Of a stretch of DNA of 64,000 nt, positions 10,761 to 21,751 are shown piece after piece. Position 1 is the stretch's first letter. Each line of letters starts with the position of its first letter. This stretch comes from Nepenthes gracilis (Eukaryota > Streptophyta > Magnoliopsida > Caryophyllales > Nepenthaceae): assembly GCA_033239525.1 (NCBI GenBank), contig BSYO01000022.1, positions 11,294,923 to 11,358,922 of the forward strand. Reading direction: 5' to 3'. The position numbers were made by a program, and so were the translations under genes. The notes under the pieces were generated by a model. That model saw nothing but the letters and a program-made list of their open reading frames with translations. It was not told where the DNA came from and made no database searches.

Positions 10761-10939
10761 TTAATTGATTGTTGTTCCCTCCTCTTTGTTGATCTCTTTA
10801 TTTCTCTTTTCTCTGTTCTTCCTCCCCCTATTTCTTCACATTTTCTCAATTTGTTCTTTTCTTCCCCTACTTTTCACCATCCTTTTATCATCTTGTCACT
10901 TCTCATCATTCATCTTCTCTGATTTATTCTCCTTACTCC

Positions 10940-11240
10940 GAAGTGCTTTTATTGTTTCTTCTTAAGTCAAAATATTCATCACTTTTTTTTTACCAAAGAA
11001 TAAAACTATTTTACCTATTAAATTATTCAACACAGAATGGCATATTTCTTGACATCGACGCCATCAAATATTCCTCACCCTACACTTTGATACCACTTGT
11101 TGGGATTTGACCTGGACACATACAATCAAGTGCAATGGAATATTCCTAAACCACCTATCAAACGTCAACTATTAAACTGGTGAGTATAAAAAATACAATA
11201 ATGCATAATATTTAACTCATCTCTTGGTACGGTAGGCTCT
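10940..11240 (-). mobile_element. Second copia leader, PBS and LTR start (truncated)
   Basis: 10,940-11,097 aligns with 11,990-12,152: 'aatattc-tcac', 'ataaaa-tattttacctattaaa', 'gataccacttgttgg'. It includes the minus-strand primer-binding site TGGTATCA (plus-strand tgatacca, 11,088-11,095) complementary to initiator tRNA-Met. The LTR-like sequence starting TGTTGGGATTTG at 11,098 differs from the 12,153 LTR and instead resembles the sequence at 59,669 onward. It stops near 11,240, where gag sequence begins. This is therefore a fragment of a related but distinct subfamily copy. Confidence 0.6.
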
Positions 11241-12142
11241 ATGCTTTCCCTACGTGGACAACGAGGAAGTCTCCATCGTAGAAAGCGACAGTATTCCGAT
11301 CATCATCGTCATGATCCCGTCTCTCCTGACGAGCTCTTCTGCCCTCCCGTTCCTACTTCTTCTGCAGGCAATCTCGTTTTATGTGGTCCTTCTTATCACA
11401 ATGGAAGCAAGTTCTCTCCTGAAACTTGCACTGGTTGTTGCTCCTCTCCGATTTGCCGCCTCCGCCTCGTTCCCTCGATTTCTCTTCCCCGACCGCGCGT
11501 CGCCACAAGCAGACTTGGGTAAAAACTTGAAGCCTCACCGTTTTCTCTCTGCCTTGACTTATTCATAAGTAGAAAAGTTATGACATCATCCAGACTAAGT
11601 ATATCTTTTCCAAACAACAGCGTCGTGACAATATGACGTACGAGGTTGGTAAGTACGCCAACAACACCAACGCTTTGTCTTCCTTCTTAATCTTCTCATT
11701 AATGGCTGACATCTGCGTTACAATCCGGTTGAATTCACGCAAGTGCTTTTCGAAACTTTCTCCTTCCGATAGACGTAGGCCATAAAACTACTTTTTCATA
11801 TGCACTCTTATCCTCAATGACTTGGACTTGCACCGGCTCTCAAACTTTTATTAGACCTCTGCTAGGTCCAACAAGCCAATGGCCTCCTGGAAAGTATCGT
11901 CCGTAAGATACAATTTGATCGTACAATTAGCAAGATCCCTCATGTCTTACCACTCTTCCTCCGTCGTGTTCCCCAGCTTGTCTTTCTTTTTCCAAAGTGC
12001 TTTTTTCGTCTCTTTTCAGGTTAAAATATTCCTCACCCTTTCCTACAAAAGGATAAAATTATTTTACCTATTAAACTGCTCTACACTAAACTATAAACTC
12101 TTGGACAACGACATCATCAAGCCAAAGGTCTACAACCCTCTA
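11240..12142 (-). pseudogene. Copia-A gag (minus-strand copy)
   Basis: Minus-strand copia gag directly downstream of a PBS (12,143-12,150) and the LTR at 12,153. From high to low coordinate: leader and gag N-terminus (poorly preserved), HIVTTLLFGKDILSLDDV (about 11,630-11,575), FLLMNKSRQRENGE, an R/G-rich linker, a CCHC zinc knuckle CFHCDKKDHIKRDC (about 11,408-11,367), and an acidic junction DHDDDDRNT..DFLVVHVGKA (about 11,320-11,245). The same order is seen in the plus-strand copy at 2,758-3,170. Two overlapping open frames (11,617-11,396 and 11,538-11,353) reflect a frameshift. The gag is cut at 11,240 by the truncated copy to its left. Confidence 0.75.
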
Positions 12143-12150
12143 TGATACCA
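12143..12150 (-). other. Primer-binding site (initiator tRNA-Met)
   Basis: Minus-strand TGGTATCA, two bases from the LTR end (LTR begins at 12,153 on the plus strand). This is the standard copia arrangement for minus-strand DNA priming and fixes the orientation of the adjacent LTR and gag. Confidence 0.8.
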
Positions 12151-12152
12151 CT

Positions 12153-13081
12153 TGTTGGGGTTTAGAGGGACTCCAAATCCTAGTCAAACAAATCAGCCGA
12201 TCTTATAGGTAATTTATGGCGGAAAATCGAACAACCCACCAATTTAGTACACGAGGAGAACAAAAAAATTATACAACGTTTTTAAAATGAAAATCCTTCA
12301 CAAACCGAAGGAAAAAACCACTGGACAAACTTTAAACAAACTTTTACTATATAAAATTGGTTATAAGAACTCCCAAAATAGAGCATCCATTAAGCTCACG
12401 AGAATAAGAAAAACAACTCTAACTCTTCTTCGCTCTTATCTCTCATTGGCATCACTTTCTCGCAAGTAAATTCTCTTTAATTTTACAAAGCATGTTGTGA
12501 CGCCAAGAGCTCACGTAGCATTTATTAGATTTCCTCTCTCAAAGATTTGCTCTTTGAGAAATTGGTGCACAAGAAGACTTTGAGAAATCCCCATCTACTT
12601 TCTGGCCCGATCTTATAGGATTTATCGACCAACCCTATCTTCAACCAGTCTTGTGCTTTATAGATAAGTATGCTGTACCAAAAACATGATTTGTGGTCAA
12701 TTTGCCATTCCAGCAAATGATAGTGTCCCTCAATGAAAGTTATCCGCAATTGGCTGCCCACCATCGCAAGCATCATCTTCAACACCACTCATAGAATTGC
12801 CTCAGGCTTGGGCATTTACAAAGATTATCGGAAAACTTGTCTAGCATTTGAAACATCATTCCAGCTCTTCTTCGGTATTTTGCACAACTTTCTTTTTAAA
12901 ATGAATCTACTCCTGGGATATTGAAGTTCCTTTCAACCAATAATTCAGTTTTGTGTCTTGGTCAATTTCATCCAAATGATCATCTTCATTTGCCTTATCA
13001 GGCCAAAAAAAGTGAAAAATTTCGTATTTGTTTGATACTTGTGGTTTATTGAGTCACCTGATGAAGTGACCAAACATTTCA
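12153..13081 (-). mobile_element. Copia-A family LTR (5' LTR, minus strand)
   Basis: From TGTTGGGG (12,153) to about 13,081 on the plus strand. It pairs with 1,764-2,298, from which it differs by about 390 bp of extra sequence, mostly 12,530-13,010. The boundary with Copia-C gag on the right is supported by where that gag's reading frame stops. I could not find an intact target-site duplication between 1,759-1,763 and 13,082-13,086. Confidence 0.65.
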
Positions 13082-13550
13082 ACCATAGTAATTACCTATG
13101 GAGTCAGTTTTGTGTCGGACCATCCAATTCCTTCTTAAGCTGAAAAATTCTTGGACCATTTTGTTGTGTAAATCAATCTCCTAGTTCCAACCATAACTCA
13201 TTAGCATCAACAAAAGTGAGGCTACATTTCACTGAGCTGTTTACAGAATTTTGAATCCAGGAGACCACCACATCAGTACATCTTTCCCATGGCTCCAACA
13301 GATCCTGAAGATCTGAAGGTTTGGAAATGGTTCCATTAACAAAGCCCAGCTTATTCCTAGCTCGTAAGGACCTGATCATGGCTCTGGACCTACTGACATA
13401 ATTGTCAACAGCTAAGAAGGTAGGTGAAAAGGCTAGTGGCTGGGTTGTCTCCATTCTCTATTCGACATGGCTTGAAAGGGTCTAAAAATTCATAAATCTG
13501 GAAGTAGGATTTGTATTTTTGTCTACCAAATTTGTCTCAGCTTCAGCCAT
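13082..13550 (-). pseudogene. Copia-C gag, N-terminal half
   Basis: Minus strand, starting at ATG 13,550 (MAEAETNLVDKNTN). It has two early stops, then the open frame 13,454-13,173 with the copia gag N-terminal pattern: FLAVDNYVSRSRAM, LRARNKLGFVNGTI, WERCTDVVVSWIQNSV, ANELWLELGD. It continues out of frame through FTQQNGPRIFQLKKELDGP to a SIGNYYG-like end near 13,085. The expected continuation (..LWDELS..) is found at 1,763 downward, so this is the other half of the split gag. Confidence 0.8.
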
Positions 13551-13564
13551 GTTGGGTTATCTAT

Positions 13565-13575
13565 CTTTAATACCA
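13565..13575 (-). other. Degenerate tRNA-Met primer-binding site of Copia-C
   Basis: Minus-strand TGGTATTAAAG, immediately left of a TG-starting LTR candidate (tgaaaagg at 13,576) and 15 nt upstream of the gag start. One base differs from the canonical TGGTATCA core. Confidence 0.6.
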
Positions 13576-14160
13576 TGAAAAGGAATCAGCGAGATGAGAA
13601 AGTGGAGAACATCAACATGCAGAACAGCAGCAAGGAAGAAAAGGGAAGAGAAATAAAGAAAGAAGAGAAGCAAATGACTAGAGAATCGATTCTGATTTCT
13701 GGTAAGTTTTCTCACCCTTCTTCTTACATTAATTTTCAAGAATCATCAGCCCCCATGCACTTGCTGTACGAAAACAAAAAACTAATTTACAAAATTATTC
13801 TTCAATATTCTTCTTCCGTGGTCTTTTTTTCATTTTCCACTTTTCATCAGCGCCTTCATCTTCTTCCTGCAACAAATTATGATAGATTCCTCAAAACAAC
13901 AGAGTGATGGAAAGTGAATGGAGAAGCGCGCGACTTCGGTAGCAAGGATCCTTATCAACTTGAAGCGACTTGGTGAAAGCTTCATCAACTGGAAGGGTGA
14001 AGAACCTATTCGGAGTGAGAGGAGCAAAATAAAAGGAAAAAACCGTTGCGCAGAGTGAGGAGAAGGCAATGGTTACAGAAAATTGAAGATGATACGTTAA
14101 GGATTCATCACTGAGAGGTGATACGTTAAGGATTCATCACTGAGAGGAAATAAGTAAAAC
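13576..14160 (-). mobile_element. Probable Copia-C 5' LTR
   Basis: Inferred from the PBS at its left edge. The right end is not determined and no second LTR copy was found to check it. Contains open frames 13,575-13,907 (+) and 14,069-13,830 (-), which I take as chance. Confidence 0.4.
14090..14147. repeat. Perfect 29-bp tandem duplication
   Basis: Two identical 29-bp units (TGATACGTTAAGG...TGAGAGG) at 14,090-14,118 and 14,119-14,147. Complete identity suggests a recent slippage event relative to the decayed surroundings. Confidence 0.95.
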
Positions 14161-15150
14161 CCGACGTGTGATATTGCTACCTCAACATTATAAATAACAA
14201 AGCAGAAGGACACTGGTACTATTCATTCAAAATTTTTCCATATTCAAATCGGTATTTATTTAAACTAAATAATTTATCCATTTTTAAAATCTAACTAGAA
14301 GATTTCTGTGTAGATGGTGGCATAGAGGCCGAGTTCTTCAAAAGAACTCAGCAGCAACAATATAGCCTTCAGTGGGAATAAATGCTCGTCTTTCTTGTGG
14401 AAAATGTAAAATGGTTAAATTTTCAAGTAATATGTTTTAGTAGATTGACTTTTTTCTTTCTTACTAAATATTCTTTGTTTATTGATCGATTTTTTTATTA
14501 GTTAATTGGTGAAATATTTACAGGCAAAGAATCAAAAGGTGTCATTAGAAAACAGATCATTCACGATTGACTATGTATCCTCAATTAGAAAATAATAATC
14601 ATTTTTTTCTTAATTTGCATTATACATTGTCATACTGTCGAATTAGCTTTCCATTTGTAACCCCACTTTTCAATGGACTATGCATATTCTCAACATAATA
14701 GGCATCGATATATATTGAACCAACATACTGTCTGCTAATTAGACCAACATACTACCTCAATCTCTTATTGTGGTCAAGCTTCTTTGGTTTTATCGGTTGA
14801 GATAAGGTTGAGTGTTATTGTATTGTGCAAATATACGATGACCAAATAGGCTCCTTGATGCGATCGTTTCAGGAATCGGCAACTGACTCACACTAGATTG
14901 ATCAATTACCTGTAAGAGATGAATCTAGAAGAAGGGAAAGGGAGGGGAGTAGAGGACAGAGGGAGAGAGAAGTGAAGATAGAAGGAAGACAGATTAATTC
15001 CTATCTGTTCTTGCAAACACCAGTACAGCATATAGAATAAGCTTTCCCTGTAACCAAAAGCACGTGTAGGAAAACAGAAAACAAATTATAATATGCTTAT
15101 GCTTTTCCTATAACTAAGAGCAAGTAACAATAACTAATAAGAAAATAGAA
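14161..15150. other. Non-coding, probably LTR-derived
   Basis: No gene. 14,880-15,130, with gag-rich purine tracts (gggagagagaag) and 'cctgtaac/cctataac' repeats, resembles the transcribed part of a copia LTR belonging to the fragment that follows. No second copy was found to confirm it. Confidence 0.35.
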
Positions 15151-15452
15151 TTAATAATAATCCGGAAATTTGAAGGGAACCCGAGTTAGGTGAAGACTAC
15201 GGCGTGGAGCAACGGGTTGGCCAGCCAAACTTGATGGGCCTGAGCCTGCAGAGATGGATAAGCTTGATGGGCCAGAAACAGTATGGATCGGGACAATTGG
15301 ATCAGCAGGAGGGATGATAGGGCTCGGTGGAGTGAGGAGGCCCGTAACACTCCTCTTGCTTGCTTCTCTTTGTTCCGGTCTGAGGCACATGTAATTCCCA
15401 GCTTACCATTTGTGTTTAAAAAGCTCTTACATACAAACAAAAAACAGAGCAT
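15151..15452 (-). pseudogene. Copia integrase-RT linker fragment
   Basis: Minus-strand open frame with a Pro/Ser-rich segment (LLTPPSPIIPPADPIVPIHT) ending PRRSLHLTRVPFKFPDYY. The basic RRS..R....F.DY pattern is typical of the linker between integrase and reverse transcriptase in copia polyproteins. It is followed by a stop, and no RT is found beyond it. The upstream frame 15,452-15,186 overlaps and may be the shifted continuation. Confidence 0.55.
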
Positions 15453-15469
15453 CTCTGTTTTTTGGTAAT

Positions 15470-17760
15470 TTATATGGTGGTTTGGGTTAAAAAAATGAAA
15501 GCCTCAAGTGGGGAATAGGCCATACGATTTGCAGCAATCTTCTTAAACTTTTCTTGATTATGTAACGAAATAATTGAGGTAATGCAATAGAATAATTGAG
15601 GTAAATGTAAATAAGTTGCAATTGATATAAATATTTTATGTGAAAAAGTTTTTAAATTAAAGAGCAAAAATTATAGGACTAAAAGAAAAATTTATATCTT
15701 TCAACATGAGTACAAAAATTACCTCATAAAAAAATTTTACATGCATCATTATATAAGTAAAAACTTAAAAATTATATAATATCTGAGACTAAAAAAATCT
15801 AAATAGGTAAAAGTATTTTAGACAGATTTTGTAAAATATCACAGAAAATTAAAAAAAAAAAAAATCAAAAATCTGAGCATAACTGACATTTCAATATGAG
15901 AACAACACCATTTATTGTACTCTTCTCCTCACATTTGCTCAAAATTTCTACTGTGAAATGGTCCAAGAAAATTCAAGTAAAATTGTAAAACTGCCCTTCA
16001 GTTATATAAAAAGGTATAGAGTGTAATTAGAGTGCTAGAATTTTAGTAATTTTCTACTGATGCGTACATAAAATCTAAATTATAATTTGAATAAATTTGA
16101 ATTAAATTATCAAACATTTTATCTGAATTTTATAAATTACAATAATAAATAAAAATTTAAAAGTAATTGAGATTTACTTTTTGATATATCTTTAAATACT
16201 TAAATTAATAAACCCTTTAAAAAGTCAAAATTTGGGAGGGATTGATAGGAGAAGAGATAGAGATAAAAGGGTTGACTCCATAGTTTGTGGAAGAATGAGT
16301 TAGAGGGTTAAACTTTATTATATATTTTTAAGAATTTATCCTTTTTTTTTTTTTTTAGGAGAAGTGGGCACATTTTTATTAGTCCAATCAACACTATAGA
16401 TATTCTGATCATGAGATTGACCGGTAGCAATTAACGCATAAATATTAAACTAAAAATAATGACCGGTTGATATTGGTTAGTTCAAAGACCCTCATCTGAA
16501 CAAACTGTAGATTATACTACATACTTAGATAAACCGCTCGATTGGATTAACTACTCTACTCGACATTCCAATATATAACAATTCAGGTATATAATTCAAT
16601 CCAGTTTGCATCCTGCTTAATAAACGTCCAACTGTTCATCGGATTTTAATTTATTCTTACTAAAATTGAGTCAAAATTGGATGCCGAGTTCTTCAAGCCT
16701 AGGCCTACTGAGCCAAACAATACTTTTTACTTTTCTGATTCATTTACTATTGATTTATTTGGCTGATATATTGGTCAACTTAATTAATAATGTATCCAAT
16801 ACATGATAAAAGAACTATTTACGTAGAATCATCCAGCCCAACATCTATGAGAGTTGACCACGCTGTTTAAACAATGGATATGATTCTTGACCAAATTTTC
16901 TCAATATGGTGAACTGCAAATCCATTTCATAGTAGGTGGAAACCTTAATCATGAAAGATTTGCCAATAAGAAGGAACTTGTAGCCTTTCAGAGCAGAATA
17001 GGCTCTTTTAAAGAGCCAGTTTCGTTGTCTACAATCACATATGACCATTCTCATAAACAGTTAATAGTTATGGAGTTTTTCGTAGATCTGATTTATGTAG
17101 AAATAACTTTAGAAGAATATTTCTCTTCAATCTGATCACTCAATATCTCTGTAGCTTAAAAAGGGAAAAAAATGAAACCATAATAATAATAATAATCATT
17201 GATTAGCGACCTAAAATCACCCAAAAAAAAAAAAAAAAACTCTACTTTGTAGAGGCCATGGATATGAGATCGTGGAAAATGGATGTAGAGGGTTGTTATC
17301 ACTGCCATATTAAAAATATAAGCTCAAATACAATAAAAAATAAGCAGATTTCAGTCTACTTTATTATAACTAAAATTATAATTTTGTCAATTTGTTTTAG
17401 GAGTTGTTGAAATATGAATTCATCTTCTGGGTGGTGGGATGTTTTTGGAGATAGTAGGTTTCAAAAAAGTATAACAAAATGAAACATAAGAAACTGAAAT
17501 ACTACTAAATATCATACCATTCTTAATCAGTATTTATTACAGAAAACAATTACTAAAAGTCAGACAATCTTACTTTTATACAAAGATTTGGTTCAATTTT
17601 GTTGAGGCAAAATATGCTTCAAACAAAAGGGTCATTGTATCATTGAGTAATTTAACAGAAAGAATGCCATGTTTTCAATTAATTAACTGAAGTTGCTTGT
17701 TTGAACAGACAGGAACAAGAGAAATAAAGAAAGAAATCTGAAGTTCTAATCAAGCTTTTA
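15470..17760. other. AT-rich stretch with no recognised gene
   Basis: Mostly AT-rich with poly-A/T runs. 16,845-17,135 has open frames on both strands (82 aa +, 69 aa -) of ordinary composition, but I recognise no family; it may be a decayed gene or transposon fragment. Short AAT repeats at 17,180-17,200. Confidence 0.4.
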
Positions 17761-17763
17761 CAT

Positions 17764-17826
17764 TAATAGTAGTAATAATACTACTACTAATAATAATGAT
17801 AATGATGATTTATTTATTTATTTATT
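17764..17826. repeat. Compound microsatellite (AGT/AAT/ACT/GAT then TTTA)
   Basis: Runs of TAGTAGTAATAATACTACTACTAATAATAATGATAATGATGA then TTTATTTATTTATT (sequence here broken into its units). Copia-D similarity ends just right of it. Confidence 0.8.
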
Positions 17827-17849
17827 GATTATTCTATCAACCATCTATT

Positions 17850-19570
17850 TTATCTAATTTTTCTATAACTACTGAGTTTATTAAAAATTGTAAGCATAAT
17901 TATATCCATAATAAGAAAATATGTTTATTCATAATCAATCCCTGTTATTTGGAAAAACCATAGGCAATGAGTCGTACTTTATAAGATACAATTTCAATCT
18001 TTTCATTACATTTTCGCACAAAATATCATTTTATATCTAATATGAATCATACCAGTGTTTGAACTACTCGACCAAATACTTTTTATTTTCCTGATGAGTT
18101 AATTTAGTTCCAATAAATATTTTTTTATTTTGGCCAATTATTTCTAACTCGACATTTTTCTTCTAACTTTCAGTCATTTTTCTCATCATTTTTCATAATG
18201 TAAAGAGCCATATTAAATGAAAATATGTTGTGAACAATGATTTTTATTTGAATCCCATATTTCCTTATCTTCATGTAATATATTGAGATTTTATTGTTCA
18301 TATTTTCTCTTCAAGAGTCACTTCTTCTAGAGGTTTTATTTTAGAAGATTTTTTAATGAGATTTTTAGCTTCTTCAAGAGTACCAATTTTTATTATTTGT
18401 TCTTTCCTCATTTAAAATTTTTTATCTTTAGAACTAATAGGTCTTCTACGCTTCAGATATACAATATACTTCTTTGCTACTTTATTAGCAAGTTCTTCAG
18501 ATATTATAACCTTGCTCGAATATTAATAACAAGAATATATTAGTTTACTACAATCTCAGTGTCAGTAAATTCATCAGATAATTAATTTATAATACTTTAT
18601 AAATGAATTATTTTTTAAACTTTTAATTCACATTGATTTGTGAAATGATCAAAATAAGATATCGATAAATTTTCTACTTGTATTCATATTGTGTTTCAGA
18701 CACATTTTTTTTTTTTTTTGTAATGATGGGAAGAGTGTTTTATTAAATTAACAATCTTAAAAAATGAGCACTAAAAATACCCCCATATAAGGTGCTAAAG
18801 GTATCTTAATTAATTGAGAGTTATGATTGGAACATAAATAGCATAGCTAAAAGTTTGTAGAAATTAAATATTTGGTGATTGATCAAATGTTAGTTGTAAT
18901 AGAAAATATTTATGGCGGACAGATAGTCTAAACCAAGTTAACTAGATGCAATATAACATGTACCCAATCAAAATAGTATTTTTAATTTTATTCATAAATG
19001 TCTAATAATCAGTGGAAGATATTCAGTAAGAGATTCAACTAAATCATTTTAAGTATGTGCATGAATAATAGGATGCTCAATTTTAGTTTTAATTGACATA
19101 TAATAAGTATTTGAAGTTTTTTAGGTGTAAATTTACTAACATTATTCAATCGAATTGTCTTAATTGGATAATTGAGATATTTGGCTCTCAATTTAATTAT
19201 TTGAGCAAGTGATCTAGCAAATGCAATATTATTAGAAGATAAAAGAGATGGTTTAGTGATCTAGAAAATAATGGAGATTTAGTGATCACCTTTAAAAGAG
19301 ATGGTTTAATAATTAGTTTATCTTATAAATAGATAAAATATGGATAATCAATCATTGAAAGAATATTTTGGTTCATTAATGGATGTCCAAGTAAATTCTC
19401 AACCATCTTTCACGTCATTATTAAACCCAAAATTTCAATTCAATCCTGTTAAGTCATTAAAACCTTTGGATCAGTACACTTCTAGTATCACATGTTATAT
19501 GATTCAATTAATTTTATTATTATATAAAATAACCGAGAAGATAATAAATATAACTTTTATAATATGAACT
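17850..19570 (-). pseudogene. Copia-D pol: integrase and start of reverse transcriptase
   Basis: Minus-strand copia pol riddled with stops. From high to low coordinate: ending of the pre-integrase (LLGHPLMNQ, about 19,390), integrase pieces ARSLAQIIKLRAKYLNYPIKTIRL (in parts ARSLAQIIKLRAKY / LNYPIKTIRL, about 19,230-19,155), LKLSI.. and the LQLTFDQSPNI block (about 18,890). The integrase C-terminal region FTNQCELKV (about 18,630) and DEFTDTEIV (about 18,565) follows, with a Lys-rich linker. Then comes the RT beginning, with YFVRKCNEKIEIVSYKVRL (about 18,070-18,015). It ends near 17,850. The upstream part resumes at 30,886 on the other side of Gypsy-1, which inserted inside the pre-integrase reading frame. 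Confidence 0.75.
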
Positions 19571-20221
19571 TGTTGCATCCTCAGATCATTTGCCCTGGTT
19601 AGGACGATGAGCCGACAGCAACACGAGTTTGGTATGTGGATGGATGGGAGATATGACGAGTACGAGGATAACGAAGAGAGGATTTTTTAATGTGAAAACC
19701 GCCCTTGTGAATAAGGTTGGGAAAACTACGGGACTTATATCCGAAAATCGATCTTACTATGCTCTTTCGAGTTATAGATGAGTTACAGAATGGCATGAGC
19801 CTATTTCTCTTCTTCCTTTTTTTTCCTCCTTTACTTGATGTATAGTAGGGTATTTATAGTGTTTGAACCACATTTAATTGGTTGTCCACGTGACGATGAT
19901 ACATACTGAAGTCTCACCAACTCTACCTACTCTGTCCTTACTATCATGAAAGTGACGTGTGTGCCCAATTATCCTCTCGTGAAGTCACATTTGCAGTGAT
20001 TGATTCCGTCCCGCAGTCACCATTTGTTGCATGATTTGGCGGGATTGCTCACCAAATCCTTAGGGCGTTCCCTCCCGTGGCCATTCCTTGTTCGTGGGCT
20101 TTTGCGGCCTTTTAATTGGAAATGTTGCTTGGACTGGCCTTACCGCCTGGGCTTCTTGAGCCCATTGGGCCCCTGTGACGCCTGGGCTTTATTAACGGGT
20201 TTACTGCCCTGGAACCCAACA
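19571..20221 (-). repeat. Gypsy-1 3' LTR
   Basis: TGTTGCATCC to AACCCAACA on the plus strand. Contains a minus-strand TATA box TATAAATA at 19,858-19,851, conserved at 30,520-30,513 in the other LTR, and the block 'gtgtggatgg' / 'gtatgtggatgg' near its left end. The short open frames at 19,599-19,796 and 20,000-20,251 are inside the LTR or straddle it and are not genes. Confidence 0.9.
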
Positions 20222-21750
20222 CTAGGCCTCCATGCATTGGCCGACTTGTAGTTGAGGCCTGGCATGCCAAGTTTGTGTCAGGGAGGTCATTGCGCCGAAC
20301 TCCTTGGGTTTTGCCGTGCCTTGTCTTGTCCTGACGTGGCTTTTCCTGATGTCACTCCTTTCCTAGGCATTCTGACGCTGCGCCTTCCCTAGGCAGTCTA
20401 ACATCGCGCCTTTTCCATATCACCGTGCAGGCTTTCCAATTTGTATTGGGGGTCTCACCCATAAATTGCGGATCTTGGGATGCATACCCGATTGAACTAG
20501 AGTAAGGTGCCAGTTTGCTTATAAATAAGTGGACTTCTTAACCTGTGAGGCTTATCTCCTGGCCGAGTTTATCCCTTGGTCGATTTTGGGGGAATTGTGC
20601 GAAGGCCTTGGAGCAATCTGTCTCCAATGGGCGAACTCGAGGAATCGGATGAGTGAAACTTGGGAAGACCGCCCCGATGCCCTTTATATGGGCCTTCTTC
20701 GAGATTAACAAGGATGGCTTGGCCATTCTACCATCGTCGTGCGTCTCCCCTCAGGCTGTGGCGATTTCAGGTTCAGCATTAATTGTGGTGGATTTGTTGT
20801 CGAATGCCTTGGTTCTGGTGCAGTGAGGCACTCATGGTCTCTACTTTACTTGAACTGCCATTTGTACCGTCTGGAGGGGAGGCATAAGGCTGCTCTGGTG
20901 GCTTGGGCTTGTTGCATTACCAGTGATGAGCCGGTTTCTACCCATCATGCTCCAAGAAATCGGAGCAGCCCAACTAGGGCTTATGCCCCGTGCGATATCT
21001 TCTACTTATTTCTTGTACTTTTGCTACTAACAGCTGCATACTTGTAAAGGAACTTTGATGAATAAAAGTAATAGCTTTTTATTTCACTTCTCTTACTTGT
21101 CGTGTGAATTTTATCCTTTTTCGATTTCTCTGAGGGGCTTGGACAGCTTTTATGTGAGGGGAACTTCTATTTTTGGCCTACTAGTCCTTTTGCATTCATA
21201 GTTTTATTTTAATTTTTGTCGGAAGCTGGTGCTTACGCTTTAATCTTGTCGGTGTAAGCAAACCATCGTTCAAGGTCTGCGGATCAAGTCGTCCGGGGAC
21301 TTATAGAGTTTTGCTTACTGATCAGAATATTCGAGGAACCTTTGGGACTTGCAAGCTTGTCTGCAAGACCCGTGATAGCGTCCGCGAGCTTTAGCGTAGA
21401 TTCTTAGGTATTCGTTGGACTAAAGTCCTCGTCGAGGGCCTGCCTGTGTACCTTCCTTTTGGCCCGAGACACAGGACTGCGCCGCTGTTTTTGGCCACTA
21501 AGGCGCCTTAAATGTGTGTCACTTTGATCGACACCGCATCGGGAAACCAAAGGTCCACTTATCCCACCAACATATGGGTTGCCGACATGTGGCAAGGCCA
21601 TTATAGCATACGTCTTTTGCTTTTCCCATCATTTTTAAATTCCCTGATTTGCCTCTGTTTTCATTTTGCGCGTCGTCATGCATTCTTCCTCAAATCTTTG
21701 GGCTCTGTTATACGTCCTCACAATTTCTCAATTTTCTCCATTTTTATTTC
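20222..21750. other. Gypsy-1 region between 3' LTR and extra ORF
   Basis: GC-richer than flanking DNA, no convincing coding unit. It holds a plus-strand TATA-like sequence TATAAATA at 20,520-20,527 about 1.2 kb upstream of the antisense ORF start. The open frame at 20,739-21,047 (+, 102 aa) has no recognised domain and I doubt it is a gene. Confidence 0.5.
20520..20527 (+). promoter_or_regulatory. TATA-like box upstream of the antisense ORF (Gypsy-1)
   Basis: TATAAATA on the plus strand in an otherwise GC-rich stretch, in the direction of the extra ORF. The second element has TATAAAAG at a comparable place (40,516). This is positional inference only. Confidence 0.3.
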
Positions 21751-21751
21751 C

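Noticed and set aside
11241..11568. Plus-strand open frames of 93 and 104 aa
   Set aside because: They are the complementary reading of the minus-strand copia gag with zinc knuckle.
16845..17135. Possible gene with open frames on both strands
   Set aside because: Normal composition but no recognisable family and no start/stop context; left as unassigned.
20739..21047. 102-aa plus-strand open frame in Gypsy-1
   Set aside because: No domain and no counterpart in Gypsy-2; likely chance in GC-richer sequence.
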